From an uncultured Kiritimatiellota bacterium (GTDB lineage Bacteria; Verrucomicrobiota; Kiritimatiellia; RFP12; UBA1067): DNA of 64,000 nt. How positions within the stretch are numbered: the first letter of the stretch is position 1; each line of letters opens with the position of its first letter. The DNA is taken from contig CAKUCX010000011.1 in NCBI GenBank assembly GCA_934643865.1, positions 1-64,000 on the forward strand, in the 5' to 3' direction. The position numbers and the translations under genes were made by a program. Of this stretch, positions 48,152 to 56,759 are shown one piece after another. Under the pieces are notes generated by a model. The model had not been told where the DNA came from. It did not search any database and saw only the letters and a program-made list of their open reading frames with translations.

Positions 48152-48832
48152 GTGACACGCGAAAACAAGGACGTTCTTGCCGCCGTCGCCCCCTTTGCGA
48201 CGTGGGTGGCGCTTCAGAGTCTCCTGCCCGCGACAGCCGGCGCATACGCCCTTCGCGCGGCGGCGACGCTCGGCGTGCTCGCGGCCGTCCTGCCGCGCCT
48301 CCGGCGCCTCTGCCCGCTCGGCGCGGACTCGCTGCGCGCGGGCCTCGCGCAGGGTGCCTGGGGCCTTCTCGGCGGCCTCGTCGTCCTCGCCCTCTGGACG
48401 CTCCCCGAGGCGAGCGCCCTCTACCGGACATGGTGCGTCTGGCCGTTCGGCGCGCCGCCCGCCGAGGCGGCGGCCTCGCCCTACGCCCCCGCCGTCTGCG
48501 GCTGGCCCCTGACGCTCGCCAAGCTCGTCGGCAGCGCCTTCGTCATCGCCCCCGTCGAGGAGATCTTCTTCCGCTCCTTCCTCTACCGCTGGCTCCAGCG
48601 CCGCGACTTCGCCACCGTGCCGCAGGCCTCCTTCGACCTCTCCGCCCTCCTCTGGACAGTCCTCCTCTTCACGCTTGAGCACGACCGCCCGCTCGCCGCC
48701 GCCCTCTGCGGCCTCGTCTACGGCCTCCTCGCCATCCGCTGCGGGCTTCTCTCCGCGATCGTCGCCCACATGACGACGAACCTTCTCCTCGCCGTCTACG
48801 TCGTCGCGTGCGGTCAATGGGCCTTCTGGTGA
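48152..48832 (+). CDS. CPBP/CAAX-family intramembrane metalloprotease
   Basis: The protein is about 226 residues when started at the GTG at 48152. It is a polytopic membrane protein with the ABI/CPBP motifs EEIFFRSF (Glu-Glu...Arg), FTLEHDR and HMTTN, which form the active site. The spacing and aromatic residues resemble the CAAX-protease-related proteins often found with exosortase systems, although none is nearby. The upstream ATG at 48143 overlaps the -10 box, so the GTG fits a leaderless transcript. Confidence 0.8.
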   Translation: MTRENKDVLAAVAPFATWVALQSLLPATAGAYALRAAATLGVLAAVLPRLRRLCPLGADSLRAGLAQGAWGLLGGLVVLALWTLPEASALYRTWCVWPFGAPPAEAAASPYAPAVCGWPLTLAKLVGSAFVIAPVEEIFFRSFLYRWLQRRDFATVPQASFDLSALLWTVLLFTLEHDRPLAAALCGLVYGLLAIRCGLLSAIVAHMTTNLLLAVYVVACGQWAFW

Positions 48833-48837
48833 ACGCG

Positions 48838-49788
48838 ATGGACGCACCCGGCGAGATTCGGACGTTCACGATTCCCGAGGCGGGCGTCGACCGGCTGGAC
48901 GTCTGGCTCGCCCAGCAGTGCCCGGACTTCTCCCGCGCGCGCGTGCAGGGGCTTCTGCGGGCCGGATGCGTGACCGTCAACGGCGGCCTTGCGCGGCGCG
49001 CGGCCGCACGCGCCAAGGGCGGAGACGTCGTCGCGCTTGCAATTCCCCCGCCCGTCCCCGCCGCGCCCGCGCCCGAGGCGATCCCGCTCAGCATCCTCTT
49101 CGAGGACGACGACCTGATCGCCCTCGACAAGCCCGCCGGCCTCGTCGTCCACCCCGCCCCCGGCCATCCGACGGGAACGCTCGTCAACGCCCTCCTCCAC
49201 CACTGCCCCGCGCTCTCGGGCATCGGCGGCGTCGCGCGCCCCGGCATCGTCCACCGCCTCGACCAGGACACGTCGGGCGTCATGGTCGCCGCGAAGTCGC
49301 AGCGCGCGATGGACGCCCTCACGCGGGCGTTCGCCGCCCACGCGAACCTCCGGAAGACCTACCTCGCCCTCGTCCACGGGACGCCCGACCCGCGCGCGGG
49401 CCACATCGAGAACCTCGTCGGGCGCTGTCCCTTCGACCGCAAGAAGATGGCCGTCGTCGACCGCAACGGCAAGCGCGCCGCGACGGACTACAAGACGGTT
49501 GCGCAGGCGGGCCCGCTCACGCTCGTCGCGTGCGACATCCAAACGGGGCGCACGCACCAGATCCGCGTCCACATGGCCGCGTCGCTCGGCTGCCCGATCG
49601 CGGGCGACGCGCTCTACGGCCGCCCGGGGTGGGACAGGAAGCTGACGCCCGTCCCCGCGCGCCAGCTTCTCCATGCCTGGCGCCTCGACCTCGTCCACCC
49701 CGTCACGCGCGCGCCGCTCCGCTTCGAGGCACCCCTCCCCGCCGACTTCAGGCCGTTCGTGGGGGAACGCCCTTTGCCCATGACTTGA
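48838..49788 (+). CDS. rluD: RluD-type 23S rRNA pseudouridine synthase
   Basis: The 316-residue protein has an N-terminal S4 RNA-binding domain (RLDVWLAQQCPDFSRARVQ, about residues 20-70) and an RluA/RluD catalytic domain with HRLDQDTSGVM carrying the catalytic Asp. TGRTHQIRVH and the GDALYG segment follow. It probably modifies the helix 69 uridines of 23S rRNA. I use the ATG at 48838, 5 nt after the upstream stop, which matches the start of homology. An ATG at 48817 would overlap the upstream gene. The stop TGA abuts the convergent stop of the next gene. Confidence 0.9.
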   Translation: MDAPGEIRTFTIPEAGVDRLDVWLAQQCPDFSRARVQGLLRAGCVTVNGGLARRAAARAKGGDVVALAIPPPVPAAPAPEAIPLSILFEDDDLIALDKPAGLVVHPAPGHPTGTLVNALLHHCPALSGIGGVARPGIVHRLDQDTSGVMVAAKSQRAMDALTRAFAAHANLRKTYLALVHGTPDPRAGHIENLVGRCPFDRKKMAVVDRNGKRAATDYKTVAQAGPLTLVACDIQTGRTHQIRVHMAASLGCPIAGDALYGRPGWDRKLTPVPARQLLHAWRLDLVHPVTRAPLRFEAPLPADFRPFVGERPLPMT

Positions 49789-50007
49789 TCAGGGCGCAGA
49801 CGCATCCGGGGCGGCGGCTTGGGCAGGGGCGGCCTGGGCGGGGCGCGGCGGCAATTTGTGGTGGTGCTGCGGACTCGGCCGTCCCGCGCGTGCGCGGTGG
49901 GCGTGCGTGCGCCCCGCGTTTCCCTCCGTCGCCGTCATGCAGCCCGTCAGCCCGCCGACGGCCAGCGCCGCCACCAGCGCCATGCGCATCATCGTCTTCA
50001 TGTTCAT
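49789..50007 (-). CDS. small His/Pro-rich lipoprotein of the metal-efflux operon
   Basis: The 72-residue protein has a lipobox (GGLTGC, Cys23) followed by a short tail rich in His, Ala, Pro and Gln (PSPQHHHKLPP). AAGGAG precedes the ATG by 7 nt. It is the last gene of the RND efflux cluster and may bind or buffer the exported metal in the periplasm. That role is inferred from its His residues and its location. Confidence 0.65.
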   Translation of the reverse strand: MNMKTMMRMALVAALAVGGLTGCMTATEGNAGRTHAHRARAGRPSPQHHHKLPPRPAQAAPAQAAAPDASAP

Positions 50008-50055
50008 GTTCTTTCTCCTTCGTTTAGGCGTTCGCGTTGTCGTCCGTTTTTCCTG

Positions 50056-51228
50056 TCACATCCCCTCGTCGGCGCCTTCGTGGAAGGTCCCGTCGGCGTG
50101 GAAGTGTCCGGCGGGCTTCGCGTCCCCGGAGGGCAGGGCGAGCTTCAGTTCGTAGGCCCCCTCGGCGACGACATCGAGGTCGCCGCCGGACGGGAGGCCC
50201 GTCACGGCCGTCCAGCCGCCGGCGGAAAGTCCCGGCACCACGTCCACCGCAAGGAAGCGGTCCGCGTCGTGCGCGTCCCGCACGAAGACGGTCGGCTGCA
50301 GGCCGATCCGCACGAGACACCGAGAGGGAACGGCCGTCACAGGCGTTTCGTGCGCGTCCAGCACGCACGTCGCCGTCGCCCGCGCGCCCGCGCGCCCCTT
50401 CGCGCCGCCCTTCGGGAAGACGACGTAGACGGGCACGAGCCCGTTCGCGTCACCCACGCCGAGGCGGACTTCGCCCGGCACGCCCTCCACCGTCGCCGCC
50501 AGCCCGTCGGCGAGACGGGCGGCGTCGCTCGCCGCCACGAGCGCCCGCAGACGCAGGTCCTCGGGCGCGACGAGACGCACCACGCTCGCGCCCGTCTCGA
50601 CCCACGCGCCCGCCTCGCTCGGGAACGCCTCGACGAGACCGTCCGAGGCCGCCCGCACAGTGACGACGCCGCCCTTCTCCTCCGCGTCGCCGACCAGCGC
50701 CTCGCGCTCGGCCTTCTTCACCGCAAGTTCGCTCGCGAGCGGCGCGTTCTTCGTGCCGAGCTTCCGGTAGACGTCCATCCGCCTTTCGAGAACGGCGAGT
50801 TCGCGGGCGCGGGCGGCGAGGTCCGGCGACGTGACCGTGAAGAGCGCCTCGCCCGCCTTCACGCGCGCGAGCGGCTTTACGAGCAGGGCCAGCCGCCCCG
50901 CGACCGGCGTCGCGACCGTCCGGCGCGCGTCCGGGGAAAGTTCGTAGCGCCCCGTGAACGCCACGGTCGAGGCGAGCCGCCGCTTCTCGGGCCGGACCGT
51001 CTTCAGCCCCATCGCCTTCTGCACGGCCGCCGCCACCGACACGGCCTTCACGCCCTTCGCCGCCGGGCCGTGGCCCGCGTGGCCGTGGTCGTGCGCCGCG
51101 TGGTCGTGGCCCGCATGGTCGTGGTCGTGCGCCGCGTGGTCGTGGCCCGCATGGTCGTGGTCGTGCGGTTCCACGGCGAACGCCCCGAAGCACAGCACGC
51201 CCGCCAACGCAAAGATCGTTTTCATCAT
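50056..51228 (-). CDS. cusB: RND efflux periplasmic adaptor (CusB/CzcB-like) with His-rich N-terminus
   Basis: The 390-residue protein links the inner-membrane pump to the outer-membrane channel. A signal peptide (MKTIFALAGVLCFGAFA) is followed by a tract of repeated HDHAGHDHAAHDH units at about residues 22-55, probably a metal sponge. Then come the barrel-sandwich, hairpin and beta-barrel regions typical of adaptors (VAGRLALLVKPLARVKAGEALFTV). The start is chosen at 51228, where AAGGA is 7 nt upstream. An ATG at 51243 is also possible. Confidence 0.88.
   Translation of the reverse strand: MMKTIFALAGVLCFGAFAVEPHDHDHAGHDHAAHDHDHAGHDHAAHDHGHAGHGPAAKGVKAVSVAAAVQKAMGLKTVRPEKRRLASTVAFTGRYELSPDARRTVATPVAGRLALLVKPLARVKAGEALFTVTSPDLAARARELAVLERRMDVYRKLGTKNAPLASELAVKKAEREALVGDAEEKGGVVTVRAASDGLVEAFPSEAGAWVETGASVVRLVAPEDLRLRALVAASDAARLADGLAATVEGVPGEVRLGVGDANGLVPVYVVFPKGGAKGRAGARATATCVLDAHETPVTAVPSRCLVRIGLQPTVFVRDAHDADRFLAVDVVPGLSAGGWTAVTGLPSGGDLDVVAEGAYELKLALPSGDAKPAGHFHADGTFHEGADEGM
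51081..51168. repeat. 36-bp tandem repeat encoding the His-rich tract of the adaptor
   Basis: Two and a half copies of a 36-bp unit encode alternating DHDHAGH and DHAAH motifs. Copy number change would directly alter the number of histidines. Confidence 0.8.
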
Positions 51229-51257
51229 GGTCATTTCCTTCATCTTCCTTTTCGTTT

Positions 51258-52532
51258 TCAACGTTCATCCTCAACGGCATAGCGCGCAAGCGCCTCGTAG
51301 GCCCCGCACACCTCGGCGCGCCAGGCGGCCTCTTCGAGGTCGAGGTCGCACAGCTCCTCGCGCACGGCGAGGTAGTCGAGCGGGCCGAGTTCGCCCGCGT
51401 CCGCAAGCTTCTCGGCCTGTTCGCGGTCCGACCCCGGCGCGGGCGGATGGTCGAGGAGGTTCGCGAGTTGTGCCCGCGCGGCGGAAGCCTCGCGCACGAG
51501 GTCGCGCCAGACTTCAATCGCGTCGAGCCGCGCCGCGTCGCGCGCGCCCTCCGCTTCCGCAATCCCCTTCCGGTTGCGGTTCCAGAGCGGCAGCGTCACG
51601 CCGGCGACGAGCCCCAGGCGGTCAAGCCCCTCCTCGCGCTCGTAGGCGGGGCCGAGCTTGAGGTCCGGGTACTGCCGCCGGATCTCCGCCTCCAGCGCCG
51701 CCTCGCCGCCCGCGAGCCGCGCCGCCGCCTCGCGCACCTTCGGATGCCGCACGAGGTCGAGCGGGGCGGGAGCGCGGGACGGCAGGGCGTGCGCGGCGTG
51801 CAGCTCGACGGACGGCACGCGGATCGCGACGCCCGGCAGCAGACCGAGGACCTTCACGAGCGCGGCCTCTTCCGCCTCCGCTTCGCGCCGCAGATTCCGC
51901 AGCGCATGGAGGCGCCCGTGGCGGCGGCGGCGCGCCGACGCGAGGTCGCCCGGCGCGATCTCGCCCGCCGCGCAGAGTTTTTCCGCAACTTCGAACGAAC
52001 GGCGGATGCGGGCATCCGCCTCGTAGGCCGTCAACAGCGCCAACCGTCCGCGCAGCGCGGCGAGGCGCACGGCCGCCTGCCGCGCCTCGGCCGCCACGTC
52101 CCGTTCCGCCGCGCGCACGGCCTCGGCATCCGCCCCGGCGTAGTACGCCGCCGCCTTCTTCTCGCAACCGGGCACGCCCGAAAGCGGGATCGTGAAGGCG
52201 AGCGACGTTCCCATGAGGAACGGCGGACCGTCCGGCTTGAGGACGCGCAGGGCGTCGAAATCGAGCTCCGGGTCGTCCCACCAGCCCGTTTCGGACGCGA
52301 CCCGTTCCGAATTCGCCTTCTGGAGCCGCAGCCGGTTCAGCGCGGGGTTCCCGATGAGCGCCATCTGCGCCACCTCGTCGAGGTTCGCGAAGACGACCTC
52401 GTTCGTCGCGCCCCGCCGCGCCTCCGCCGCCCAGTCGATCGGCTTCGGCTCATACGAGCGGCACCCGGCCAGCGCCGCCAGCAAACCCGCGCACAGGCAC
52501 AAGGCCCGGGGAATTTTCAAGTCAGTGTTCAT
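51258..52532 (-). CDS. cusC: outer-membrane efflux channel lipoprotein (CusC/TolC family)
   Basis: The 424-residue lipoprotein (lipobox ALAGC) has the long alternating coiled-coil composition of TolC-family channels. Motifs such as NPALNRLRLQKANSE and, in the second half, HPKVREAAARLAGGEA and DLKLGPAYERE are typical of metal-efflux channels. GGAAG precedes the ATG at 52532. It ends 29 bp before the adaptor gene start. The 217-bp palindromic element lies between it and cusA. Confidence 0.87.
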   Translation of the reverse strand: MNTDLKIPRALCLCAGLLAALAGCRSYEPKPIDWAAEARRGATNEVVFANLDEVAQMALIGNPALNRLRLQKANSERVASETGWWDDPELDFDALRVLKPDGPPFLMGTSLAFTIPLSGVPGCEKKAAAYYAGADAEAVRAAERDVAAEARQAAVRLAALRGRLALLTAYEADARIRRSFEVAEKLCAAGEIAPGDLASARRRRHGRLHALRNLRREAEAEEAALVKVLGLLPGVAIRVPSVELHAAHALPSRAPAPLDLVRHPKVREAAARLAGGEAALEAEIRRQYPDLKLGPAYEREEGLDRLGLVAGVTLPLWNRNRKGIAEAEGARDAARLDAIEVWRDLVREASAARAQLANLLDHPPAPGSDREQAEKLADAGELGPLDYLAVREELCDLDLEEAAWRAEVCGAYEALARYAVEDER

Positions 52533-52574
52533 GTCGTTCTTCCAAATCATGATCATCATTCAGACAGTTCATTC

Positions 52575-52791
52575 AACGCAGATGCTTCGCATACGCAGAA
52601 TGGGGCGAAAAGGCATGTGGCTACGACGGCGACTCCGTCGCCTACGCCACAATGCCTTTTCGCCCAGATCTGTTTCGATGCATCTGGTCATGTCATATCT
52701 TGGCGGCAACCGATTGTGGCGTAGGCCCCGTAGGGGCCGTTGTAGCCACATCGGTTGCCGCCAAATTCTGCGTATGCGAAGCATCTGCGTT
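52575..52791. repeat. 217-bp palindromic element: 27-bp terminal inverted repeats flanking two related hairpins
   Basis: A perfect 27-bp inverted repeat (52575-52601 and 52765-52791) encloses two inner palindromes, A (52603-52665) and B (52700-52764). The cores of A and of inverted B are the same: TGTGGC, TAC(G/A)AC, a 6-bp stem, a 3-nt loop, then TAC and GCCACA. The 6-bp stem is GGCGAC/GTCGCC in A and GGCCCC/GGGGCC in B, so two base pairs changed on both sides. A TCATTC sequence occurs at the left edge and 2 bp beyond the right edge. An ORF of 71 codons through it has no protein-like character. Confidence 0.9.
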
Positions 52792-52801
52792 CCTCATTCT
52801 T

Positions 52802-55800
52802 CTACACGTTCCCTTTTCCAGACCGGGCGCCGAGGCCGAAGACCTTCACGGCGGCGGGGAGGACGACGAGGTTCAGGACCGTCGCGCCGAGGAGGCCGCC
52901 GAACTGGACGACCGCGAGCGGCGCGAGCAGTTCGCCGCCGGGCTTCGAGCCCGCGAGGATGATCGGCACGAGGCCGAACACCGTCGTGAGCGAGGTCATG
53001 ACGATGGGCGGCATGCGCTCCTCGGAGCCCTCGCGGATCGCCGTTTCGAGGTCCGCCCCCTCCGCCAGGCGGTCCTGGTAGCGGTTGAGGAGCAGGAGGC
53101 CGTTGCGGAGGACGAACCCGATCACCGTCACGAAGCCAACGAGGGATGAGACGGAGAGGACGGGATCGGCGAGCATCACGGCCACCACGGCGCCGATGAG
53201 CCCGAGCGGCACGTTGACGAGCGCGAGGACGGCCGCGCGCACGGAGGCGAGCGCGACGACGAGGATGAAGAAGATGACGACGACGAGCCCCACGCCGAGC
53301 GCGGCGAGCCGCCGTCCCGCGCTCTCGCGCGCCTCGTAGCTGCCGCCGAACGACACCGTGCAGCCGGCCGCCGACGCGATCGGCTCCAGCCGCGCACGCA
53401 GGCGTTCCACGAGCTCGCCCGTGTTCACGCCGTCCGCCGCGTTGCAGGAGATGAGCGCCTTGCGCCGCCCGCCCTCGCGCAGCATGAGGTTCGACGCCTC
53501 CTCCGGGACGACGCGCGCCACGTCGTCGAGGCGCACGCGGCGTCCGTTCCGCCCGGAGAGGAGAAGGCCCTTCACGGCCTCGGCGTCCCCCGCCTCGCAG
53601 CCCGCAAGGCGCACGACGACGGCGCGGCGGCGCAGGCCGTCGCGCACCTCGCCCGCCTCCACGCCGTTGAACGCGGCCGCCACCTGCTCGCCCGCCTCGC
53701 GCAGCGTGAGCCCCGCCTCCAGGAGCGCGTCCGCATCGTAGTCGATGCGCAGGGAGCGCACCGTCACCTCGCGGTTCGCCCGCACGTCGGACACCTCGGG
53801 CATCCCGTCGAGCGCCGTCTTCATCCGGGCGACGACCGCGCGCAGCACCTCCACGTCCTCGCCGAAGACGTTCACCGCCACCTCCGCCTCCGTCCCGGAG
53901 AGGACGGCGCCGATGCGGTGCGCGATGGGGTAGCCGACGAGCAGGGAACAGCCGGGAATCGAACCGAGGCGTTCGCGGATCGCGGCCTTCACCGCGTCCG
54001 TGTCGCCCTCCAGGTCGACGCGCACGACGTACTCCGAGCTCGACACGGGCTCCGCGTGCTGGTCGCGCTCGGCGCGCCCCGTCCGGCGCGTCACGGAGAG
54101 GACGCCGGGGATCGCGGACAGCGCCGGCACGCACGCCTCCGACACGCGCTCCGTCTCGGCGAGGGACGCCCCCGGCGGCAGCGAGAGCGCGACGTTGAAG
54201 GCATCCTCCCGGAACGGCGGCAGGAAGCTCGACCCGAAGTCCTTCGCCACCCACACCGCGCCGGCCGTGAGGAGCGCCGCCGCGAGGACGACGGTCTTCG
54301 GCAGTTTCAGCGCGACCCAGAGGAACGGACGGTAGACGGCGCGCATCGCGCGGATGCCCAGGCTCTCCGTCCGCTTCGCCGGCACCGCCTCCGCGCGCTT
54401 CCGCCCGCCCAGCAGCCGCGCGCCCAGACGGAAGAGCCGCGCGAGCGCGGGGACGGCCACGGCCGCCGCGACGAGCGACATCGCAAAGACGCAGAGGTAG
54501 GAGAGGCCGAGCGGACGGAAGAAGCGCCCTTCGAGGCCCGTCAGCATCATGAGCGGCAGGAAGACGAGCGCGACGATGAGCGTCGAGAAGCCGACGCCCG
54601 GCGCGACCGACGCGGCCGCCTCGGCGATCACCTCGCCGGGCGCGCGCCGCCGTTCGGGCGGCAGGGCCGCGTTCTCGCCGAGCCGGCGCCGCACGACCTC
54701 GGTGAAGATGATCGCCGCGTCCACGATGTCGCCCGCCGCGACCGCGAAACCGCCAAGCGTCATCACGTTCACGCCGAGGCCAAAGAGCGGGAAGAGCGCG
54801 ACGCCGAGGAGGATCGAGAGCGGCATCGTGCAGAGGACGACGAGGATCGTGCGCAGTTCGAGGAGCGTCAGGAGGAGGACGAGGACGACGACGACCACCG
54901 CGTCGCGCACGACCGCACCGCCGCCCCGGATCGAGGCGCCGATGAAGTCCGCCTGGCGGTAGGCGTTCGCATGGACCTCCACGCCGCGCGCGGCGACCGT
55001 CCGCGCGAAGTCGGCGAGCGCGCGGTCGAGGGCCGCCGTCAGCGCGGGCGTGTTCCCGCCCGGCGTCTTCTGCACCGAGAGGACGACGGCCTCGCGTCCG
55101 TTGAAGGACGCGCTGCCGCGCCGGGGCGCGCCCGCGAGCGCGAGGTCCGCGACATCCCCGAGGCGCAGCGCGCCGCCGTCCGCGAGCGGCACGGCCGCGC
55201 GCGCCAGGGCGTCGAGGGAGTCGGCGCGCGAGAGCTGCCGGATCGGCACCTCCTCCCCGGCGAGGTCGGGCAAGTAGCCCGCGCTCAGGAGCGTGCGCGT
55301 GTCCTGCGCCGCCTGGACGACGTCGCCCACCGAGAGGGCGTATTCCGCGAGGCGGCGCGGATCGACGGAGACGCGGTACTCGGGGAGGCGCCCGCCGATC
55401 ACCGCCACCTCGCCGATTCCCGGAATGCCGAGGAGGCGCGTGCGGAGGTCGTATTCGGCGAGTTCGCGCAGTTCGAGCGGCGTGGCGCCGCCTTCCTTCG
55501 CCGTGAGCGCGACGAGCATGATTTCGCCCGTCACGGAGACGACGGGGGCGATCTCGCAGGAGACGCCCTCCGGCAGCGCTTCGCGCACGCGGGCAAGGCG
55601 CTCGAAGACGGCGAAGCGCGCGCGGTCGAGGTCGGCGTTCCAGTCGAAGTCGACCCACACGAAGGAGAGGCTGCCGCCCGAGCTGGAGCGGATGGTCGAG
55701 ACGCCCGGAATGCCGTTCACGGCCGTCTCGACGGGGATGGTGACGAGCTGCTCCACCTCCTCGGCGGTGAGACCGCCGGCCTCGGTCTGGATTGTGACGC

Positions 55801-55933
55801 GCGGGACGGAGATGTCCGGGAACACGTCCACGGCGAGCGACCGCCACGCGAAAACGCCCAGCGTGGCGGCGGCGGCAAGGACCACGAGGACAAACTTGGG
55901 ATGATCTGCAACGATTCGGAAAAACTTCTTCAT
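52802..55933 (-). CDS. cusA: heavy-metal RND efflux pump, CusA-like
   Basis: The 1043-residue inner-membrane pump has twelve helices and two large periplasmic loops. The TM4 proton-relay region reads GGFAVAAGDIVDAAIIFTEVV. The VD and TE acids align with CusA Asp405/Glu412, and the Asp typical of the Czc divalent-metal group six residues upstream is Ala, pointing to a monovalent copper/silver pump. N-terminal SLAVDVFPDISVPRVTIQTEA is standard. The ATG at 55933 has TTGGAG upstream. It comes first in the efflux cluster, ahead of channel and adaptor, an unusual order. Confidence 0.92.
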   Translation of the reverse strand: MKKFFRIVADHPKFVLVVLAAAATLGVFAWRSLAVDVFPDISVPRVTIQTEAGGLTAEEVEQLVTIPVETAVNGIPGVSTIRSSSGGSLSFVWVDFDWNADLDRARFAVFERLARVREALPEGVSCEIAPVVSVTGEIMLVALTAKEGGATPLELRELAEYDLRTRLLGIPGIGEVAVIGGRLPEYRVSVDPRRLAEYALSVGDVVQAAQDTRTLLSAGYLPDLAGEEVPIRQLSRADSLDALARAAVPLADGGALRLGDVADLALAGAPRRGSASFNGREAVVLSVQKTPGGNTPALTAALDRALADFARTVAARGVEVHANAYRQADFIGASIRGGGAVVRDAVVVVVLVLLLTLLELRTILVVLCTMPLSILLGVALFPLFGLGVNVMTLGGFAVAAGDIVDAAIIFTEVVRRRLGENAALPPERRRAPGEVIAEAAASVAPGVGFSTLIVALVFLPLMMLTGLEGRFFRPLGLSYLCVFAMSLVAAAVAVPALARLFRLGARLLGGRKRAEAVPAKRTESLGIRAMRAVYRPFLWVALKLPKTVVLAAALLTAGAVWVAKDFGSSFLPPFREDAFNVALSLPPGASLAETERVSEACVPALSAIPGVLSVTRRTGRAERDQHAEPVSSSEYVVRVDLEGDTDAVKAAIRERLGSIPGCSLLVGYPIAHRIGAVLSGTEAEVAVNVFGEDVEVLRAVVARMKTALDGMPEVSDVRANREVTVRSLRIDYDADALLEAGLTLREAGEQVAAAFNGVEAGEVRDGLRRRAVVVRLAGCEAGDAEAVKGLLLSGRNGRRVRLDDVARVVPEEASNLMLREGGRRKALISCNAADGVNTGELVERLRARLEPIASAAGCTVSFGGSYEARESAGRRLAALGVGLVVVIFFILVVALASVRAAVLALVNVPLGLIGAVVAVMLADPVLSVSSLVGFVTVIGFVLRNGLLLLNRYQDRLAEGADLETAIREGSEERMPPIVMTSLTTVFGLVPIILAGSKPGGELLAPLAVVQFGGLLGATVLNLVVLPAAVKVFGLGARSGKGNV

Positions 55934-56047
55934 GACAACTCCAACGGTCGGGATCACGCCCCGTGCCGCGCAACGGCGCGGCGGGACGACAACGGCACGG
56001 GAGCCGTACACAAACACGGCACGCCCCCTGTCCGACAGCCGGAGGAG

Positions 56048-56530
56048 TTACGAACGCGGATGCATCCGCGTGGAAGAAGCAAGATCGCGCCCGCCCGCAT
56101 CGGGCGGCGCCGTGGAGACGGGCCTCAGGCGCAGGGGATGCGGCGCGCGCGCGGCGCGCGCATGCCAGATTGGATCAACGGCCGCAACGGCGGGCAGGGC
56201 GACGGGAGCGGAGGGCGCCCACACATCGCCGAGCGTCAGCGCCACATGGCGGCAGGCGTCCGCCCCGCCCCGCTCCGTCAGGCACGCACCGCACGGCTCC
56301 CCTTCGTGCCCGCACGGGGGCGGCAGGCCGCCCGTCCCAAACGAGCAGGGCATGCGCGCGGTCGGCAGCGCCTCCGCGCACACGTGGCACGCCTGCCCGC
56401 AGCCATCGGGATCGGGGTCGCAAAGGCAGACCTGGAGAAGCCCCGTCAGGCATGCGACCATGCCGGCCAACGCCACGGCCGCCGCCGCGTTGACCGTCAT
56501 CGCCTTGAGGATGATGCGCCTGATCTGCAT
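56048..56530 (-). CDS. Cys-rich exported protein at the head of the metal-efflux operon
   Basis: The 160-residue protein has an N-terminal hydrophobic segment (residues about 13-35) followed by a Cys-rich region with at least ten cysteines, including DGCGQACHVC, PPCGHEGEPCGAC and DACRHVALTLGD, and a Pro/Ala tail. It probably binds copper or another thiophilic metal. I do not recognise the family. It is the first gene of the efflux cluster, and its promoter lies only 10 nt upstream, so it may be translated from a nearly leaderless mRNA. Confidence 0.65.
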   Translation of the reverse strand: MQIRRIILKAMTVNAAAAVALAGMVACLTGLLQVCLCDPDPDGCGQACHVCAEALPTARMPCSFGTGGLPPPCGHEGEPCGACLTERGGADACRHVALTLGDVWAPSAPVALPAVAAVDPIWHARAARAPHPLRLRPVSTAPPDAGGRDLASSTRMHPRS

Positions 56531-56540
56531 GACGCACGCC

Positions 56541-56549
56541 AGTCTAGCA
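56541..56549 (-). promoter_or_regulatory. extended -10 promoter of the metal-efflux operon
   Basis: The minus strand reads TGCTAGACT with 10 nt to the ATG at 56530. No MerR/CueR-type operator with a long spacer was seen. Confidence 0.5.
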
Positions 56550-56745
56550 CACGCCGCGCCACCCTGTCAACGGGCAGCCAGAAGTCCCAGAAGTTGTGCC
56601 CGAAAACAAACGCCTCGCCGAGCCGTAGCGGCGGGGCACGCGGGACCAGACCTTCACGCGCGGATTGTGCGGCGCGTGCGTGGCGACCTCCACACAGTCG
56701 ATGACGGGCTCCGCCTCCGAGGCGGCAAACACCGTGACACGCCGT
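56549..56745 (-). pseudogene. frameshifted remnant of a coding sequence
   Basis: Two overlapping frames carry protein-like fragments: first FAASEAEPVIDCVEVATHAP and onward, then after a shift near 56620 GEAFVFGHNFWDFWLPVDR. The aromatic-rich second piece would be a natural continuation of the first. No full gene is possible. A 12-bp palindrome (TTCTCGCGAGAA) lies just upstream at 56747-56758. Origin unknown. Confidence 0.35.
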
Positions 56746-56759
56746 TTCTCGCGAGAAAA

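Noticed and set aside
52569..52784. A 71-codon ORF across the palindromic element
   Set aside because: It is simply the translation of the hairpins and is Arg-rich. The symmetry explains it better than coding.
52575..52791. Integron attC site or insertion sequence
   Set aside because: No integrase or transposase is present, and the RYYYAAC/GTTRRRY core pair of attC sites is not found in the right places.
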